From an uncultured Flavobacterium sp. (lineage in GTDB: Bacteria > Bacteroidota > Bacteroidia > Flavobacteriales > Flavobacteriaceae), in assembly GCF_946478785.1 (NCBI RefSeq), contig NZ_CAMLDD010000005.1, positions 186,001-250,000 of the forward strand: a stretch of 64,000 nt of DNA, read 5' to 3'. Under the pieces are notes generated by a model, which made no database searches, was not told the DNA's origin, and saw only the letters and a list, made by a program, of their open reading frames with translations. Positions 8,159 to 17,013 of the stretch are shown piece after piece. Both the position numbers and the translations under genes were made by a program. Positions within the stretch are counted from its first letter, which is position 1. Each line of letters begins with the position of its first letter.

Positions 8159-9520
8159 ATGAATGTAGTTGCAATTTTTGATATTGGCAAAACAAACAAG
8201 AAGGTATTTTTATTTGATGAAAATTATAAAATTGTTTGGGAAAAATCAGTAAATCTTGACGAAACAGTTGATGAAGATGGTTTTCCATGTGAAAATATTG
8301 AAGTACTTAAAAACTGGATCCTTGATCGGTTATCAGAAATAAAAGACCTGAACAACTATGTTATGAAAGCTATTAATTTCAGTACTTACGGAGCTAGTTT
8401 TGTTTATGTAGATGATGAAGGCAACGCTTTGACGCCTTTATACAATTATTTAAAAGAGTATCCGGAAGCATTAAAAAAAGATTTTTATAAAAAATATAAA
8501 GGAGAAGAAGTTTTTGCAGTAAAAACAGCTTCTCCTGTTTTAGGAAGCCTGAATTCAGGAATGCAGATTTACCGTTTAAAAGAAGAGAATCCTGAGTTAT
8601 TTGAGAAAGTAAAACATTGCCTGCATTTACCGCAATATTTAAGTTTTCTTTTGACTGGTGAAGCGTATACCGACATTACAAGTATTGGATGCCATACGAA
8701 TCTTTGGAATTTTAAAAAGATGAAGTATCACAAATGGTTGAAAAATGAAGGCATAAAGGATAAACTTCCGCCAATTCATCCCGGAAGAGATGTTATTAAA
8801 AAAGAAAATGATTTAGCTGTAGGGATTGGGTTGCATGATAGTTCATCGGCAATTATTCCTTATACAATAAATTTTACAGAGCCTTTCGTTTTATTGTCAA
8901 CAGGAACATGGAGTATTTCACTGAATCCTTTTAATAATAAGCCATTAACGTTTGAGGAACTTGAAAAAGATTGTTTATGTTACATGCAATACACCGAAAA
9001 ACCTGTAAAGGCGGCTCGTTTGTTTTCAGGTAACGAACATGAAATACAAGCCAAAAGACTGGCAGAGCATTTTAATGTGCCGTTTGATACTTTTAAGAAT
9101 GTTTATTTTGATAAAAAGATAGTATCCACTTTAAGAGCTATAAATTTTTCTATAGTTTATCCAAAAAAATACGATTTTGATATTCTTAAGGAATGTCCAT
9201 TTCAAAAAAGAGATCTGAACACTTTTAAAACGTATGAAATCGGGTATCACCAATTGATGATGGATCTTGTTGAACAACAGGTTTTTTCAACTAATTTAGT
9301 CATTCATAATAGTCCCGTAAAGAAAATTTTTGTAGATGGTGGTTTTAGCAAAAACTCCATTTTTATGAATTTACTGGCAGAGGCTTTTCCAGATGTAGAA
9401 GTTTACGCCGCTTCGATGGCGCAGGCTAGTGCTTTAGGTGCAGCGCTTGCTATTCATCAAAACTGGAATCCTAAACCGATACAGAATGATTTGATTGATT
9501 TGAAATTTTATAAGCACTGA
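8159..9520 (+). CDS. FGGY-family carbohydrate kinase, probable L-rhamnulokinase
   Basis: This 453-residue kinase of the FGGY family has an N-terminal ATPase motif (FDIGKTNKKVFLFDE), a central LLSTGTWSISLNP segment and a C-terminal FVDGGFSKNSIF nucleotide-site motif. With isomerase and aldolase genes beside it, phosphorylation of L-rhamnulose to L-rhamnulose 1-phosphate is the missing step, so rhamnulokinase is the expected role. The sequence diverges from E. coli RhaB, so substrate is assigned by context. The gene has 145 bp of AT-rich DNA before it and inverted copies of a 25-bp motif on both sides. Confidence 0.83.
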   Translation: MNVVAIFDIGKTNKKVFLFDENYKIVWEKSVNLDETVDEDGFPCENIEVLKNWILDRLSEIKDLNNYVMKAINFSTYGASFVYVDDEGNALTPLYNYLKEYPEALKKDFYKKYKGEEVFAVKTASPVLGSLNSGMQIYRLKEENPELFEKVKHCLHLPQYLSFLLTGEAYTDITSIGCHTNLWNFKKMKYHKWLKNEGIKDKLPPIHPGRDVIKKENDLAVGIGLHDSSSAIIPYTINFTEPFVLLSTGTWSISLNPFNNKPLTFEELEKDCLCYMQYTEKPVKAARLFSGNEHEIQAKRLAEHFNVPFDTFKNVYFDKKIVSTLRAINFSIVYPKKYDFDILKECPFQKRDLNTFKTYEIGYHQLMMDLVEQQVFSTNLVIHNSPVKKIFVDGGFSKNSIFMNLLAEAFPDVEVYAASMAQASALGAALAIHQNWNPKPIQNDLIDLKFYKH

Positions 9521-9532
9521 TTTAGAATTAAA

Positions 9533-9557
9533 AATTGAGAATTAAAAATTAAAAATC
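9533..9557 (+). repeat. AT-rich 25-bp repeat, downstream copy
   Basis: This starts AATTGAGAATTAAAAATT and is the inverted partner of 8120-8144. It begins 13 bp after the kinase stop codon. Confidence 0.45.
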
Positions 9558-9634
9558 TGTTACATCTGGGTAAAATATATGGACACAGATTAAGAGATTT
9601 ATATGATTTTTGTTTCATTTTTGAGTGTAGTTTG

Positions 9635-9759
9635 TCAATCCGAGCACGAGGACACGAGCTATAGCGAACTGGCGAAGCAATCTCCATAAGAAGTTCGACA
9701 AAGATTGGAGATTCTCTGAATGGAGTTACTTGCGGAGATTCCTCTTTCGTCGGAATTGA
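9635..9759. repeat. Degenerate palindromic dispersed element (kinase-lutA gap)
   Basis: This starts TCAATCCGAGCACGAGGA and ends CTTTCGTCGGAATTGA, forming imperfect terminal inverted repeats. The interior CGAGCTATAGCGAAC...GCGAAGCAA is shared with the element at 39431-39553. It occupies much of the 430-bp gap 9521-9950, where no gene is seen. Confidence 0.6.
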
Positions 9760-9856
9760 AAAAAAAGAGAATAAAATCTTCATAAAAAAAGATTGAATAG
9801 AAGAATAAAATTAATTTAGCCTCGTAAAAGCATAAGTTTTTAAGTCACAGATTAAA

Positions 9857-9897
9857 AAAATAAAATCAGCTTAAATCTTTTTAAAATCTGCGTGAAA
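9857..9897 (-). repeat. Dispersed ~40-bp repeat, copy 2 (inverted)
   Basis: The reverse complement reads TTTCACGCAGATTTTAAAAA then GATTTAAGCTGATTTTATTTT, closely matching 1769-1807 in the opposite orientation. The copies flank the whole rhamnose gene block. Confidence 0.6.
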
Positions 9898-9950
9898 AAT
9901 ATATAGCACACAGATTTTATGTTTCTAAAAAATAAATAATTATCCTTAAT

Positions 9951-10682
9951 ATGAAAGTTGGACTTTTTATACCCTGCTATGTTGACCAATTTTACCCAAA
10001 AGTAGGAATTGCAACCTATGAGTTATTAATAAAACTAGGGTGCGATGTTCATTTTCCTATGAAACAGACTTGTTGCGGGCAGCCTATGGCCAATAGCGGT
10101 TATGAACATTTAACGAAAGGCTGTGATGCAAACTTTATTGCCAATTTTTCAGAATTTGATTATATCGTTTGTCCGTCAGGAAGTTGTGTTTTGCATGTAA
10201 AAGACCATTTACATGATGATAAACAGGAAGATTTGGCTGCAGCAATGCGCAAAAAAGTTTTTGAACTGACAGAATTTATTACCGATGTTCTAAAAGTAGA
10301 TCACATCGAAGGAAATTTTCCGCATAAAGTCGGAATGCACGTAAGCTGCCACGGTCAACGCGGACTTAAGCTTTCGCAGATGACCGAATTAAACGCTCCT
10401 TTCTTTTCAAAACCTGAACAATTACTAAGCAATATTAAAGGTCTTGATTTGGTTGCATTAACCAGAAAAGACGAATGCTGTGGTTTTGGAGGTACTTTCT
10501 GTGTAACTGAAGAAGCTGTATCTGTAAAAATGGGTCAGGACCGAATCAGAGATCATGAAAAACACGATGTTGAATATATAACGGGTGGTGACATGTCTTG
10601 TCTAATGCATTTGGAAGGAATTCTGAAAAGACAAAAAAGCAATATAAAAACTATTCATATTGCTGAAATATTGAATTCTTAG
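9951..10682 (+). CDS. lutA: L-lactate utilization protein LutA (Fe-S oxidoreductase, CCG domains)
   Basis: This 243-residue protein has two cysteine-rich CCG-type domains: the first with TCCGQP and CPSGSCV, the second with SCHGQRGL and CCGFGGTFCV. LutA is a subunit of the LutABC complex that oxidises L-lactate to pyruvate. It is the first gene of a five-gene run (lutA, lutB, lutC, SDR, uxuA) in one direction with short gaps. The upstream enzymes produce L-lactate from rhamnose, so its placement makes metabolic sense. The second and third Cys clusters are intact. Confidence 0.92.
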   Translation: MKVGLFIPCYVDQFYPKVGIATYELLIKLGCDVHFPMKQTCCGQPMANSGYEHLTKGCDANFIANFSEFDYIVCPSGSCVLHVKDHLHDDKQEDLAAAMRKKVFELTEFITDVLKVDHIEGNFPHKVGMHVSCHGQRGLKLSQMTELNAPFFSKPEQLLSNIKGLDLVALTRKDECCGFGGTFCVTEEAVSVKMGQDRIRDHEKHDVEYITGGDMSCLMHLEGILKRQKSNIKTIHIAEILNS

Positions 10683-10730
10683 AAAAATTAAAAATGTACA
10701 AATTTTTAATCATTTCAAAAAAACAAAAAA

Positions 10731-12131
10731 ATGTCTTCAAAAAAAACAATACCACATAGCGAAGCTTCAACACGTTTTAATAAAGATGTAGAACGGGTAA
10801 ACTGGCATGACGAAACACTTTGGTTTGTTCGTGAAAAGCGTGACAGGTCTGCGCATCAAATTCCGGATTGGGAATTACTCAGGGAAACCGCTTCACAAAT
10901 TAAAAATAATGTACTCTCAAATATTCATGATTATTTAGTTGAATTTGAAGCAAACGCTCAAAAAAACGGAATAATCGTTCATTGGGCAGCTGATGCCAAA
11001 GAACACAACGAAATTGTACATTCTATAATGACAAAAAATAATGTTAAGCAAATGGTGAAATCCAAATCCATGCTTACAGAAGAATGTCATCTGAATGATT
11101 ATTTAGCCGAAAAAGGAATTGAAGTTATCGATTCTGATTTGGGAGAATTTATTGTTCAGCTTCGAAAAGAACCGCCAAGTCATATCGTTTTACCTGCTAT
11201 TCACCTTAAAAAAGAAGATGTAAGTGAAACTTTTCATGAGCATTTAGGTACCGAAAAAGGAAATTTTAATCCTCAATATTTAACCGAATCAGCTCGTCAG
11301 ACTTTAAGAGATACTTTCTTAACACGTAAAGTTGCTTTGACAGGAGTAAATTTTGCCATAGCAGAAACAGGTGAATTTGTAGTCTGCACAAATGAAGGAA
11401 ACGCAGATATGGGCGCACATTTAGCTGATGTTCATATTGCCTGTATGGGATTCGAAAAACTGATTCCGCAGCGAAAACATTTAGGTGTTTTTCTTAGATT
11501 ATTGGCAAGAAGTGCTACGGGACAGCCAATTACTACATTCTCAAGTCATTTTAAAAAACCAAGAGAAGGTCAGGAGATGCACATTGTTATTGTGGATAAT
11601 GGCAGAAGCACACAATTAGGAAGAGAAGATTTTAGAAATTCGTTGAAATGTATCCGTTGTGGCGCTTGTATGAACACTTGCCCGGTTTACAGACGAAGCG
11701 GAGGACACAGTTACCACAATGCAGTTGCAGGTCCAATTGGTTCAATTTTAGCGCCTAATTTAGACATGAGCAAAAATGCCGATTTGCCTTTTGCCAGCAC
11801 ACTTTGTGGTTCTTGTACCAACGTTTGCCCGGTGAAAATAGATATTCATGATCAGTTATATAAATGGCGTCAGGTATTGGTTAAGGAAGGTCATACACCA
11901 GCTGCAAAAACTGTAGCTATGAAAACAATGGCAACTGTTTTGTCAAATCCTACGATTTTTAATATTGCAGGTAAATCAGGAAGATTCGTAATGAAAAATA
12001 TTCCTTCGATGGTGAACAACAAAATGAATAAATGGTATGATCAGCGAGAAATGCCAGAAGTTCCCGAAGAATCATTTAGAGAATGGTATAAGAAAAATTC
12101 AAGAGAATCTAAAGCTAAGGATAATGAGTAG
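10731..12131 (+). CDS. lutB: L-lactate utilization protein LutB (ferredoxin-type Fe-S subunit)
   Basis: This 466-residue protein has an N-terminal LUD-type region (residues ~70-300) followed by two 4Fe-4S motifs, CIRCGACMNTCP and CGSCTNVCP, near residues ~305-370. It acts with LutA and LutC in cytosolic L-lactate oxidation. It starts 48 bp after lutA and its last 8 bp overlap the start of lutC, which points to translational coupling. Length and motif order match the family. Confidence 0.93.
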   Translation: MSSKKTIPHSEASTRFNKDVERVNWHDETLWFVREKRDRSAHQIPDWELLRETASQIKNNVLSNIHDYLVEFEANAQKNGIIVHWAADAKEHNEIVHSIMTKNNVKQMVKSKSMLTEECHLNDYLAEKGIEVIDSDLGEFIVQLRKEPPSHIVLPAIHLKKEDVSETFHEHLGTEKGNFNPQYLTESARQTLRDTFLTRKVALTGVNFAIAETGEFVVCTNEGNADMGAHLADVHIACMGFEKLIPQRKHLGVFLRLLARSATGQPITTFSSHFKKPREGQEMHIVIVDNGRSTQLGREDFRNSLKCIRCGACMNTCPVYRRSGGHSYHNAVAGPIGSILAPNLDMSKNADLPFASTLCGSCTNVCPVKIDIHDQLYKWRQVLVKEGHTPAAKTVAMKTMATVLSNPTIFNIAGKSGRFVMKNIPSMVNNKMNKWYDQREMPEVPEESFREWYKKNSRESKAKDNE

Positions 12132-12711
12132 TAAAGCGGAAATATTAAAGAAAATTAAACAAAATCAACCATCCATAATTGCAGATTTACCTAATTTGAA
12201 TGTTTTAAGTTCTGAAAATTCTAATGTTTTGGAAACGTATAAAACAGTTTTGAAGAACATCGGGGGAGAACCTGTTGAAGTTGCTGGTTATCATGATATT
12301 TTAGATTTTATCAGAAATAATTATGCGCTTGACAGAAGAATCATTACTACTATCCCGGAACTTTCTGAAGTTGCAGCATTAGATTGGAAAAACGATAATC
12401 CGCACACACTTCAAAATGTTGAATTAGCCATTGTAAAAGCCCATTTTGGTGTTGCCGAAAATAGCGCACTTTGGGTTACAGATGATATTTTAGGACAGCG
12501 TGTTGCTCCTTTTATTGCTCAATATTTGGCAATCATTGTGAAAAAAAGTGACATATTAGCAACGATGCACCAAGCTTACGAAAGAATTGGAAATCTGGAG
12601 TACGGTTTTGCAACTTTTATTGCAGGACCTTCAAAAACAGCAGATATCGAACAATCTTTAGTGTTGGGCGCACACGGTGCAAGAGGATTAATTGTATTTT
12701 TACTGGATTAA
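12124..12711 (+). CDS. lutC: L-lactate utilization protein LutC (LUD domain)
   Basis: This 195-residue LUD-domain protein is the third subunit of the LutABC lactate oxidase system. The frame is open further upstream to an ATG at 12037, but that extension overlaps lutB by 95 bp and reads as unrelated residues. The start at 12124 (MSSKAEILKKIKQ) gives an 8-bp overlap with lutB and the family length. The conserved end AHGARGLIVFLLD is present. The next gene begins 20 bp downstream. Confidence 0.9.
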   Translation: MSSKAEILKKIKQNQPSIIADLPNLNVLSSENSNVLETYKTVLKNIGGEPVEVAGYHDILDFIRNNYALDRRIITTIPELSEVAALDWKNDNPHTLQNVELAIVKAHFGVAENSALWVTDDILGQRVAPFIAQYLAIIVKKSDILATMHQAYERIGNLEYGFATFIAGPSKTADIEQSLVLGAHGARGLIVFLLD

Positions 12712-12731
12712 AAAAATTAAAATATAAAAAA

Positions 12732-13550
12732 TTGGAAACTGATTTTACATTAAAAGGGAAAGTAATCGTTGTAACAGGTGCAACAGGGATCTTGGGTGAA
12801 GCTATGGTAAATGGTATTGCTGCCGCAGGAGGAATTGTTTGTGTTTTAGGCAGAAATGAAAAGGTTGCCAATGAGAGAGCCCAAATAATCATCAAAAATG
12901 GAGGAGAAGCATTAGCCTTGATTGCTGATGTAACTATCGAAAGTGATTTGATAAAAGCCCGTGACCTGGTTCTTTCAAAATATGGAAAAATTGACGGATT
13001 AGTAAATGCTGCAGGCGGAAATATGCCCGAAGCTGTAATTCAGTCTGATCAGGATATTTTTAAGCTGAATATGGATGCTTTGCAAAAAGTGATGAATTTA
13101 AATTTATTCGGAACGCTTTTACCAACTCAGATTTTTGGAGAAGTGATAAAAAATAATGAAGCTGTAGGAAGCATTGTAAACATTTCATCTGTGGCCACAG
13201 AACAGGCAATAACAAAAGTTTTGGGATACAGCCTGGCAAAGTCAGCAATTGATTCTTATACAAAATGGTTTTCAGTTGAACTTGCAAAAAGATATGGTGA
13301 TAAAATCAGAATGAATTCTATCGTTCCCGGATTTTTCTTAACAGAACAAAACCGAACGTTGTTGACAAATCCTGATGGAAGTTTAACAGAAAGAGGAAAT
13401 TTAATTATCCAAAATACACCTTACAAACGTTTTGGAAATCCTGAAGAATTAGTAGGTGCCTTAGTTTGGTTACTTAGTGATGCCTCAAAATTTGCTACAG
13501 GTTCAAGAGTGACTATAGATGGCGGATTTACTATTTTTAGTGGGGTATAA
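12732..13550 (+). CDS. SDR-family oxidoreductase, probable D-mannonate oxidoreductase (fructuronate reductase)
   Basis: This 272-residue short-chain dehydrogenase has the cofactor motif VTGATGILGEA, the NAAG motif (LVNAAGGNMP), and Ser-Tyr-Lys catalytic residues in NISSVATEQ and GYSLAKSA. It lies between lutC and uxuA, so reduction of D-fructuronate to D-mannonate, the substrate of UxuA, is the simplest role. This would be an SDR replacement of the unrelated UxuB enzyme. The start is a TTG codon, because no ATG occurs in frame upstream and the first beta strand begins at residue ~8. Function is inferred from context; it could act on another sugar acid. Confidence 0.78.
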   Translation: METDFTLKGKVIVVTGATGILGEAMVNGIAAAGGIVCVLGRNEKVANERAQIIIKNGGEALALIADVTIESDLIKARDLVLSKYGKIDGLVNAAGGNMPEAVIQSDQDIFKLNMDALQKVMNLNLFGTLLPTQIFGEVIKNNEAVGSIVNISSVATEQAITKVLGYSLAKSAIDSYTKWFSVELAKRYGDKIRMNSIVPGFFLTEQNRTLLTNPDGSLTERGNLIIQNTPYKRFGNPEELVGALVWLLSDASKFATGSRVTIDGGFTIFSGV

Positions 13551-13567
13551 TTTATAAAAAGAAGAGC

Positions 13568-14731
13568 ATGAACAGAATGATACAAACCTGGAGATGGTTT
13601 GGCCCTAATGATCCAGTGAGTTTGCAACATATAAAACAAACCGGAGCAACTGGAATTGTAACTGCTTTACATCATGTTCCTCATGGTGAAGTCTGGACTG
13701 TTGAAGAAATCAATAAAAGAAAAGCTGAAGTTGAAGCATATGGCCTAACATGGGATGTTGTGGAAAGTATTACGGTTCACGAAGACATTAAAACCAAAAC
13801 CGGAGATTATCAGCTTTATATCGAAAAATACAAACAAAGCATTCGCAATGTGGCTGCTTGTGGCATCAAAATTATCACGTATAATTTCATGCCGGTAAAT
13901 GACTGGACACGAACTCAATTAGATTACAAAATGCCGGACGGTTCTGAAGCTTTGTATTTTAACTGGGTAGATCTGGCCATTTTTGATATCTATATTTTAA
14001 AAAGAGAAAATGCAGAAAAAAGTTTTCCTGAAAATATCGCTGCTAAGGCAAAAGAACGTTTTAGTTCATTAAATAAAGAGCAATTACAGGCACTTTCGGA
14101 TGTCGTTATGTTTGGAATTCCAGGTGAAAAAAAGATGACTGTTGCAGATATGCAGGCAAAATTAAAACCTTATAAAAACATTGACAGAGCGACTTTAAGA
14201 GAAAATCTGAGTTACTTTTTAAATGAAATTTGCCCTGTTGCAGATGAAGTTGGAGTAAAATTAGCCATTCACCCTGATGATCCTCCTTTTGATATTTTAG
14301 GATTACCTCGTATTGTAAACTCTATGGAGGATTATGATTATATTCTTTCAAAAGCCCCTTATAAATCAAACGGAATTTGTTTTTGTACAGGGTCTCTTGG
14401 TGCATCAGAAAAAAATAATTTACCTGAAATTGCGAAAGCTTTGGGAGATAAAATACATTTTATTCACTTGAGAAATGTCCGCAGGGACGAAGAAGGCAAC
14501 TTTTTTGAAGCAGACCATTTAGACGGAAATGTAGATATGTATGCAGTGGTTAAAGAGTTGTTACTGATTCAAAAAAACAGTAATATTTCAATTCCGTTCA
14601 GGCCTGATCATGGTCACCAAATGTTGGATGACTTAGGAAAAGTAAATAATCCGGGTTATTCGGCTATTGGAAGGCTAAGAGGTCTGGCAGAATTAAGAGG
14701 TCTGGAGGAAGGGATTATTCGATCGTTGTAA
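13568..14731 (+). CDS. uxuA: D-mannonate dehydratase UxuA
   Basis: This 387-residue enzyme dehydrates D-mannonate to 2-keto-3-deoxygluconate. The family start (MIQTWRWFGPNDPVSL), the HHVPHGEVWTVEEI segment, and metal/active-site segments KLAIHPDDPPFDILGLPRI, CFCTGSLGA and FRPDHGHQML are all present. It ends the lut-SDR-uxuA run and is closed by a clear terminator. Together with the SDR it handles fructuronate from glucuronate, or from galacturonate if a tagaturonate epimerase exists elsewhere. Confidence 0.93.
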   Translation: MNRMIQTWRWFGPNDPVSLQHIKQTGATGIVTALHHVPHGEVWTVEEINKRKAEVEAYGLTWDVVESITVHEDIKTKTGDYQLYIEKYKQSIRNVAACGIKIITYNFMPVNDWTRTQLDYKMPDGSEALYFNWVDLAIFDIYILKRENAEKSFPENIAAKAKERFSSLNKEQLQALSDVVMFGIPGEKKMTVADMQAKLKPYKNIDRATLRENLSYFLNEICPVADEVGVKLAIHPDDPPFDILGLPRIVNSMEDYDYILSKAPYKSNGICFCTGSLGASEKNNLPEIAKALGDKIHFIHLRNVRRDEEGNFFEADHLDGNVDMYAVVKELLLIQKNSNISIPFRPDHGHQMLDDLGKVNNPGYSAIGRLRGLAELRGLEEGIIRSL

Positions 14732-14754
14732 ATAAATTATTAATGATACTATTT

Positions 14755-14791
14755 AAAGTTGTCAGGTCTTGCTCTGGCAACTTTTTTTTTT
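14755..14791 (+). terminator. Intrinsic terminator after uxuA
   Basis: The arms AAAGTTGTCAG (14755-14765) and CTGGCAACTTT (14774-14784) enclose an 8-nt loop with one G-U pair and run into a T tract. It closes the lactate/uronate operon and marks the boundary before the T6SS island. Confidence 0.85.
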
Positions 14792-15017
14792 GTACTCAAT
14801 TTAAATGGATAAATTAAATTAAAAAAATACCAATCCGTGTTTAGAACGTACTTCGATATTATATATAGATTGAAACGATAACTGAAAATTGGTTTATGGA
14901 GTATGGTTTATTTCTGTAGTAAAAAATTTATAAATTATGCTGTCATATATTTGCAAAAGCAATTTTAAATTCTATTTTTACAATAAATTCTTACTAATAA
15001 TTTAAGCAAACTAATTT

Positions 15018-16826
15018 ATGCCACATTTCTCTGACCAGGTTCATATCACAATAGGAAGTTTTACTCAAAATGTTGTTTATCATGATTTGGAACTCTCCCA
15101 AAAGATGGCCGATCACCATCATTTTTCATTTGTCTGGCAATATACAGGCAAGGCCATAATCAATCCGGCAGATCAGGCAAAAGCCATAAGGGATTATTTG
15201 GGTGACGAGGTGATCTTTACCTTCAAGAGCCTTACCGGAATCAAATTGATGAGCAAAGGCATCATCACGGAGCTTTCTTCAATAGATCTTCATGGAAGTG
15301 CGGTAGGTCTCCACGTAAAAGGGATAAGCCATAGTATTGTTCTGGACGATATGAAAAAATCAAGGACTTTTCAGCAGCGCGGTATGGATGATATCGTACT
15401 GAGTATTTTATCCGAAGGCCCCGGAGAATTTTACCAGAGAGGTTCCATTAAGTCTACCTATCTTCAGGAATTCAAATGCATGACGCAGTATAACGAAACC
15501 AGTTTTGAGTTTTTAAAGCGATTGGCAAAACGTTACGGACAATGGTTTTATTTTGACGGAATGCGGATGCAGTTCGGACAGACCAAAAAAAGTGAAATAA
15601 AACTCATCAACGGCTCTTCGCTGCATGGCTTTAAAATACAGGCCAATATGTCTGCGCATAAAATTTCCCTGGCTGGATATGATTATAATGGAGCAAATAA
15701 TATTCGCAACGCTTCTGCCCGGACTTCTACAGGCAGCAAAGACAGCTTCTCGGCAATCGTAGGTCATAATCAGGGAACCGTAGCACAGGCAGAACTGAGT
15801 GTTGGCGCCTATACAGCCAATGCTCAAAACAGCGAAGAAATACAGGAAATGGTCAAGCTGCAGACTGCAGGCAGTGATGCCAACAGTGTGTATTATGGCG
15901 GGACATCCTATTTTCCGTTAGGACTTGGACAGGTTTTTACGATACAAAACCAAACCGTAGAACATGAGCTGATTGTGATAGAAGTATCGCATATTTCTCA
16001 GGTTCACGGAAATTATTGCTGTAATTTCAAGGCCATTCCAGCCGATGTTGCGGCGCCACATTATACAGATGTACATGTATTTGCCAAAGCAGAAACACAG
16101 CCAGCCAAAGTAACAGACAATAATGACCCTGATGGACTCGGACGGGTAAAAGTGCAGTACAATTGGGCAAGCGGAAGCACAACAAGCGACTGGATGCGCA
16201 TGATACAGCCACACTCCGGATCTGGAAAAGGGTTTTATTTTATCCCAGAAATTGATGAGGAAGTTTTGGTAGGTTTTGAAGGAGGCAATGCACAGAGTCC
16301 CTATGTTTTGGGAGCACAATATAATGGAAGCCAATCCAGTGGTTATGCAGACGGTCAAAATAATGTAAAGGCGATTCATACGCGTAGCGGAACAAAAATC
16401 ATTTTGAATGATGCCGAAGGAAGTATTTTAATCGAAGATCCTAGTGGAAGTACTTATTTGATGGACGGTCAGGGAAATATTGAAATGAATGCCCCAAAGA
16501 ACTTCACTTTAAAGGCAGGAGAGAATGTTAATATTTCTGCCGGGAAAAATGTTTCAGTTAGTGCAGGTGAAAATATGGATAATTCTGCAAATAATGATAT
16601 TACAGTATCCGCAGGAAACGATATTAATCAGAATGCCACAGGAAATTTCATAGAGAGTGCTAATAATAAAACTGAAATTATAGAAGGAAAATATATTCGA
16701 AGTTCATTAGAATCTACTCAACATGCAGAAGATGTAACTATATTTAGTACAAAAGAAAATATGCTTTTAGAAAGCAGTCAGAATACGGTGGAAGTGAATA
16801 GTGCTGAAAAATCAAATATATTTTAA
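15018..16826 (+). CDS. vgrG: Type VI secretion spike protein VgrG
   Basis: This 602-residue VgrG forms the trimeric tip of the T6SS needle. It starts with a gp27-like hub (residues ~1-330). Next comes a gp5-type OB fold around residues ~350-450 (DNNDPDGLGRVKVQYNW, then FYFIPEIDEEVLVGFEGGN). The tail has repeating beta-spike residues, with KNFTLKAGENVNISAGKNVS and related repeats to the end. The hub and OB regions look richer in GC than the downstream genes. The 3' part is partly duplicated in an orphan fragment at 19039. No other structural T6SS genes are visible here, so this is a remote vgrG cargo locus. Confidence 0.93.
   Translation: MPHFSDQVHITIGSFTQNVVYHDLELSQKMADHHHFSFVWQYTGKAIINPADQAKAIRDYLGDEVIFTFKSLTGIKLMSKGIITELSSIDLHGSAVGLHVKGISHSIVLDDMKKSRTFQQRGMDDIVLSILSEGPGEFYQRGSIKSTYLQEFKCMTQYNETSFEFLKRLAKRYGQWFYFDGMRMQFGQTKKSEIKLINGSSLHGFKIQANMSAHKISLAGYDYNGANNIRNASARTSTGSKDSFSAIVGHNQGTVAQAELSVGAYTANAQNSEEIQEMVKLQTAGSDANSVYYGGTSYFPLGLGQVFTIQNQTVEHELIVIEVSHISQVHGNYCCNFKAIPADVAAPHYTDVHVFAKAETQPAKVTDNNDPDGLGRVKVQYNWASGSTTSDWMRMIQPHSGSGKGFYFIPEIDEEVLVGFEGGNAQSPYVLGAQYNGSQSSGYADGQNNVKAIHTRSGTKIILNDAEGSILIEDPSGSTYLMDGQGNIEMNAPKNFTLKAGENVNISAGKNVSVSAGENMDNSANNDITVSAGNDINQNATGNFIESANNKTEIIEGKYIRSSLESTQHAEDVTIFSTKENMLLESSQNTVEVNSAEKSNIF
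16344..16390 (+). repeat. vgrG 3' duplicated segment, copy 1
   Basis: This 47-bp stretch (starts TATGCAGACGG, ends ATTCATACGCGTAG plus CGG) is nearly identical to 19066-19112. It marks the junction where the VgrG core meets its variable tail. Confidence 0.8.
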
Positions 16827-16841
16827 TACGTTAAAAACTAT

Positions 16842-17009
16842 ATGGCAATTAATAAAACAGCTAAAAATCTATATATTCGAATCAAGGATAACTACCTTAC
16901 TCAAAGTCAAACCTTTTTGGAAACATCCGAAAAGATTGAAATAGTAGCTACAAAAGGAAACTTGATTTTAAATTCCAATAAAAAAGTTCAAATAAAAGGA
17001 AATAAATAG
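16842..17009 (+). CDS. Small 55-residue protein between VgrG and effector (unknown)
   Basis: This short gene starts MAINKTAKNLYIRIKDNY and ends with VQIKGNK. It sits 15 bp after vgrG and 4 bp before the effector gene, in the same direction, so it is very likely co-transcribed. Its second half, KIEIVATKGNLILNSNKK, has the alternating polar/hydrophobic pattern of the VgrG beta-spike repeats. No signal peptide or Cys is seen. Possible roles are a spike-tip adaptor linking VgrG to the effector, or a broken-off tail fragment. No family was recognised. Confidence 0.6.
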   Translation: MAINKTAKNLYIRIKDNYLTQSQTFLETSEKIEIVATKGNLILNSNKKVQIKGNK

Positions 17010-17013
17010 AGAT

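Noticed and set aside
9508..9783. 91-codon minus-strand frame after the kinase gene
   Set aside because: It covers a degenerate dispersed element and AT-rich repeats; no protein features.
14946..14953. TATATTTG promoter-like element upstream of vgrG
   Set aside because: It matches the -7 element, but no TTG occurs 17-23 bp upstream; kept out of the feature list.
15918..16379. 153-codon minus-strand frame inside vgrG
   Set aside because: Antisense to the conserved OB-fold region of vgrG; the coding signal is on the plus strand.
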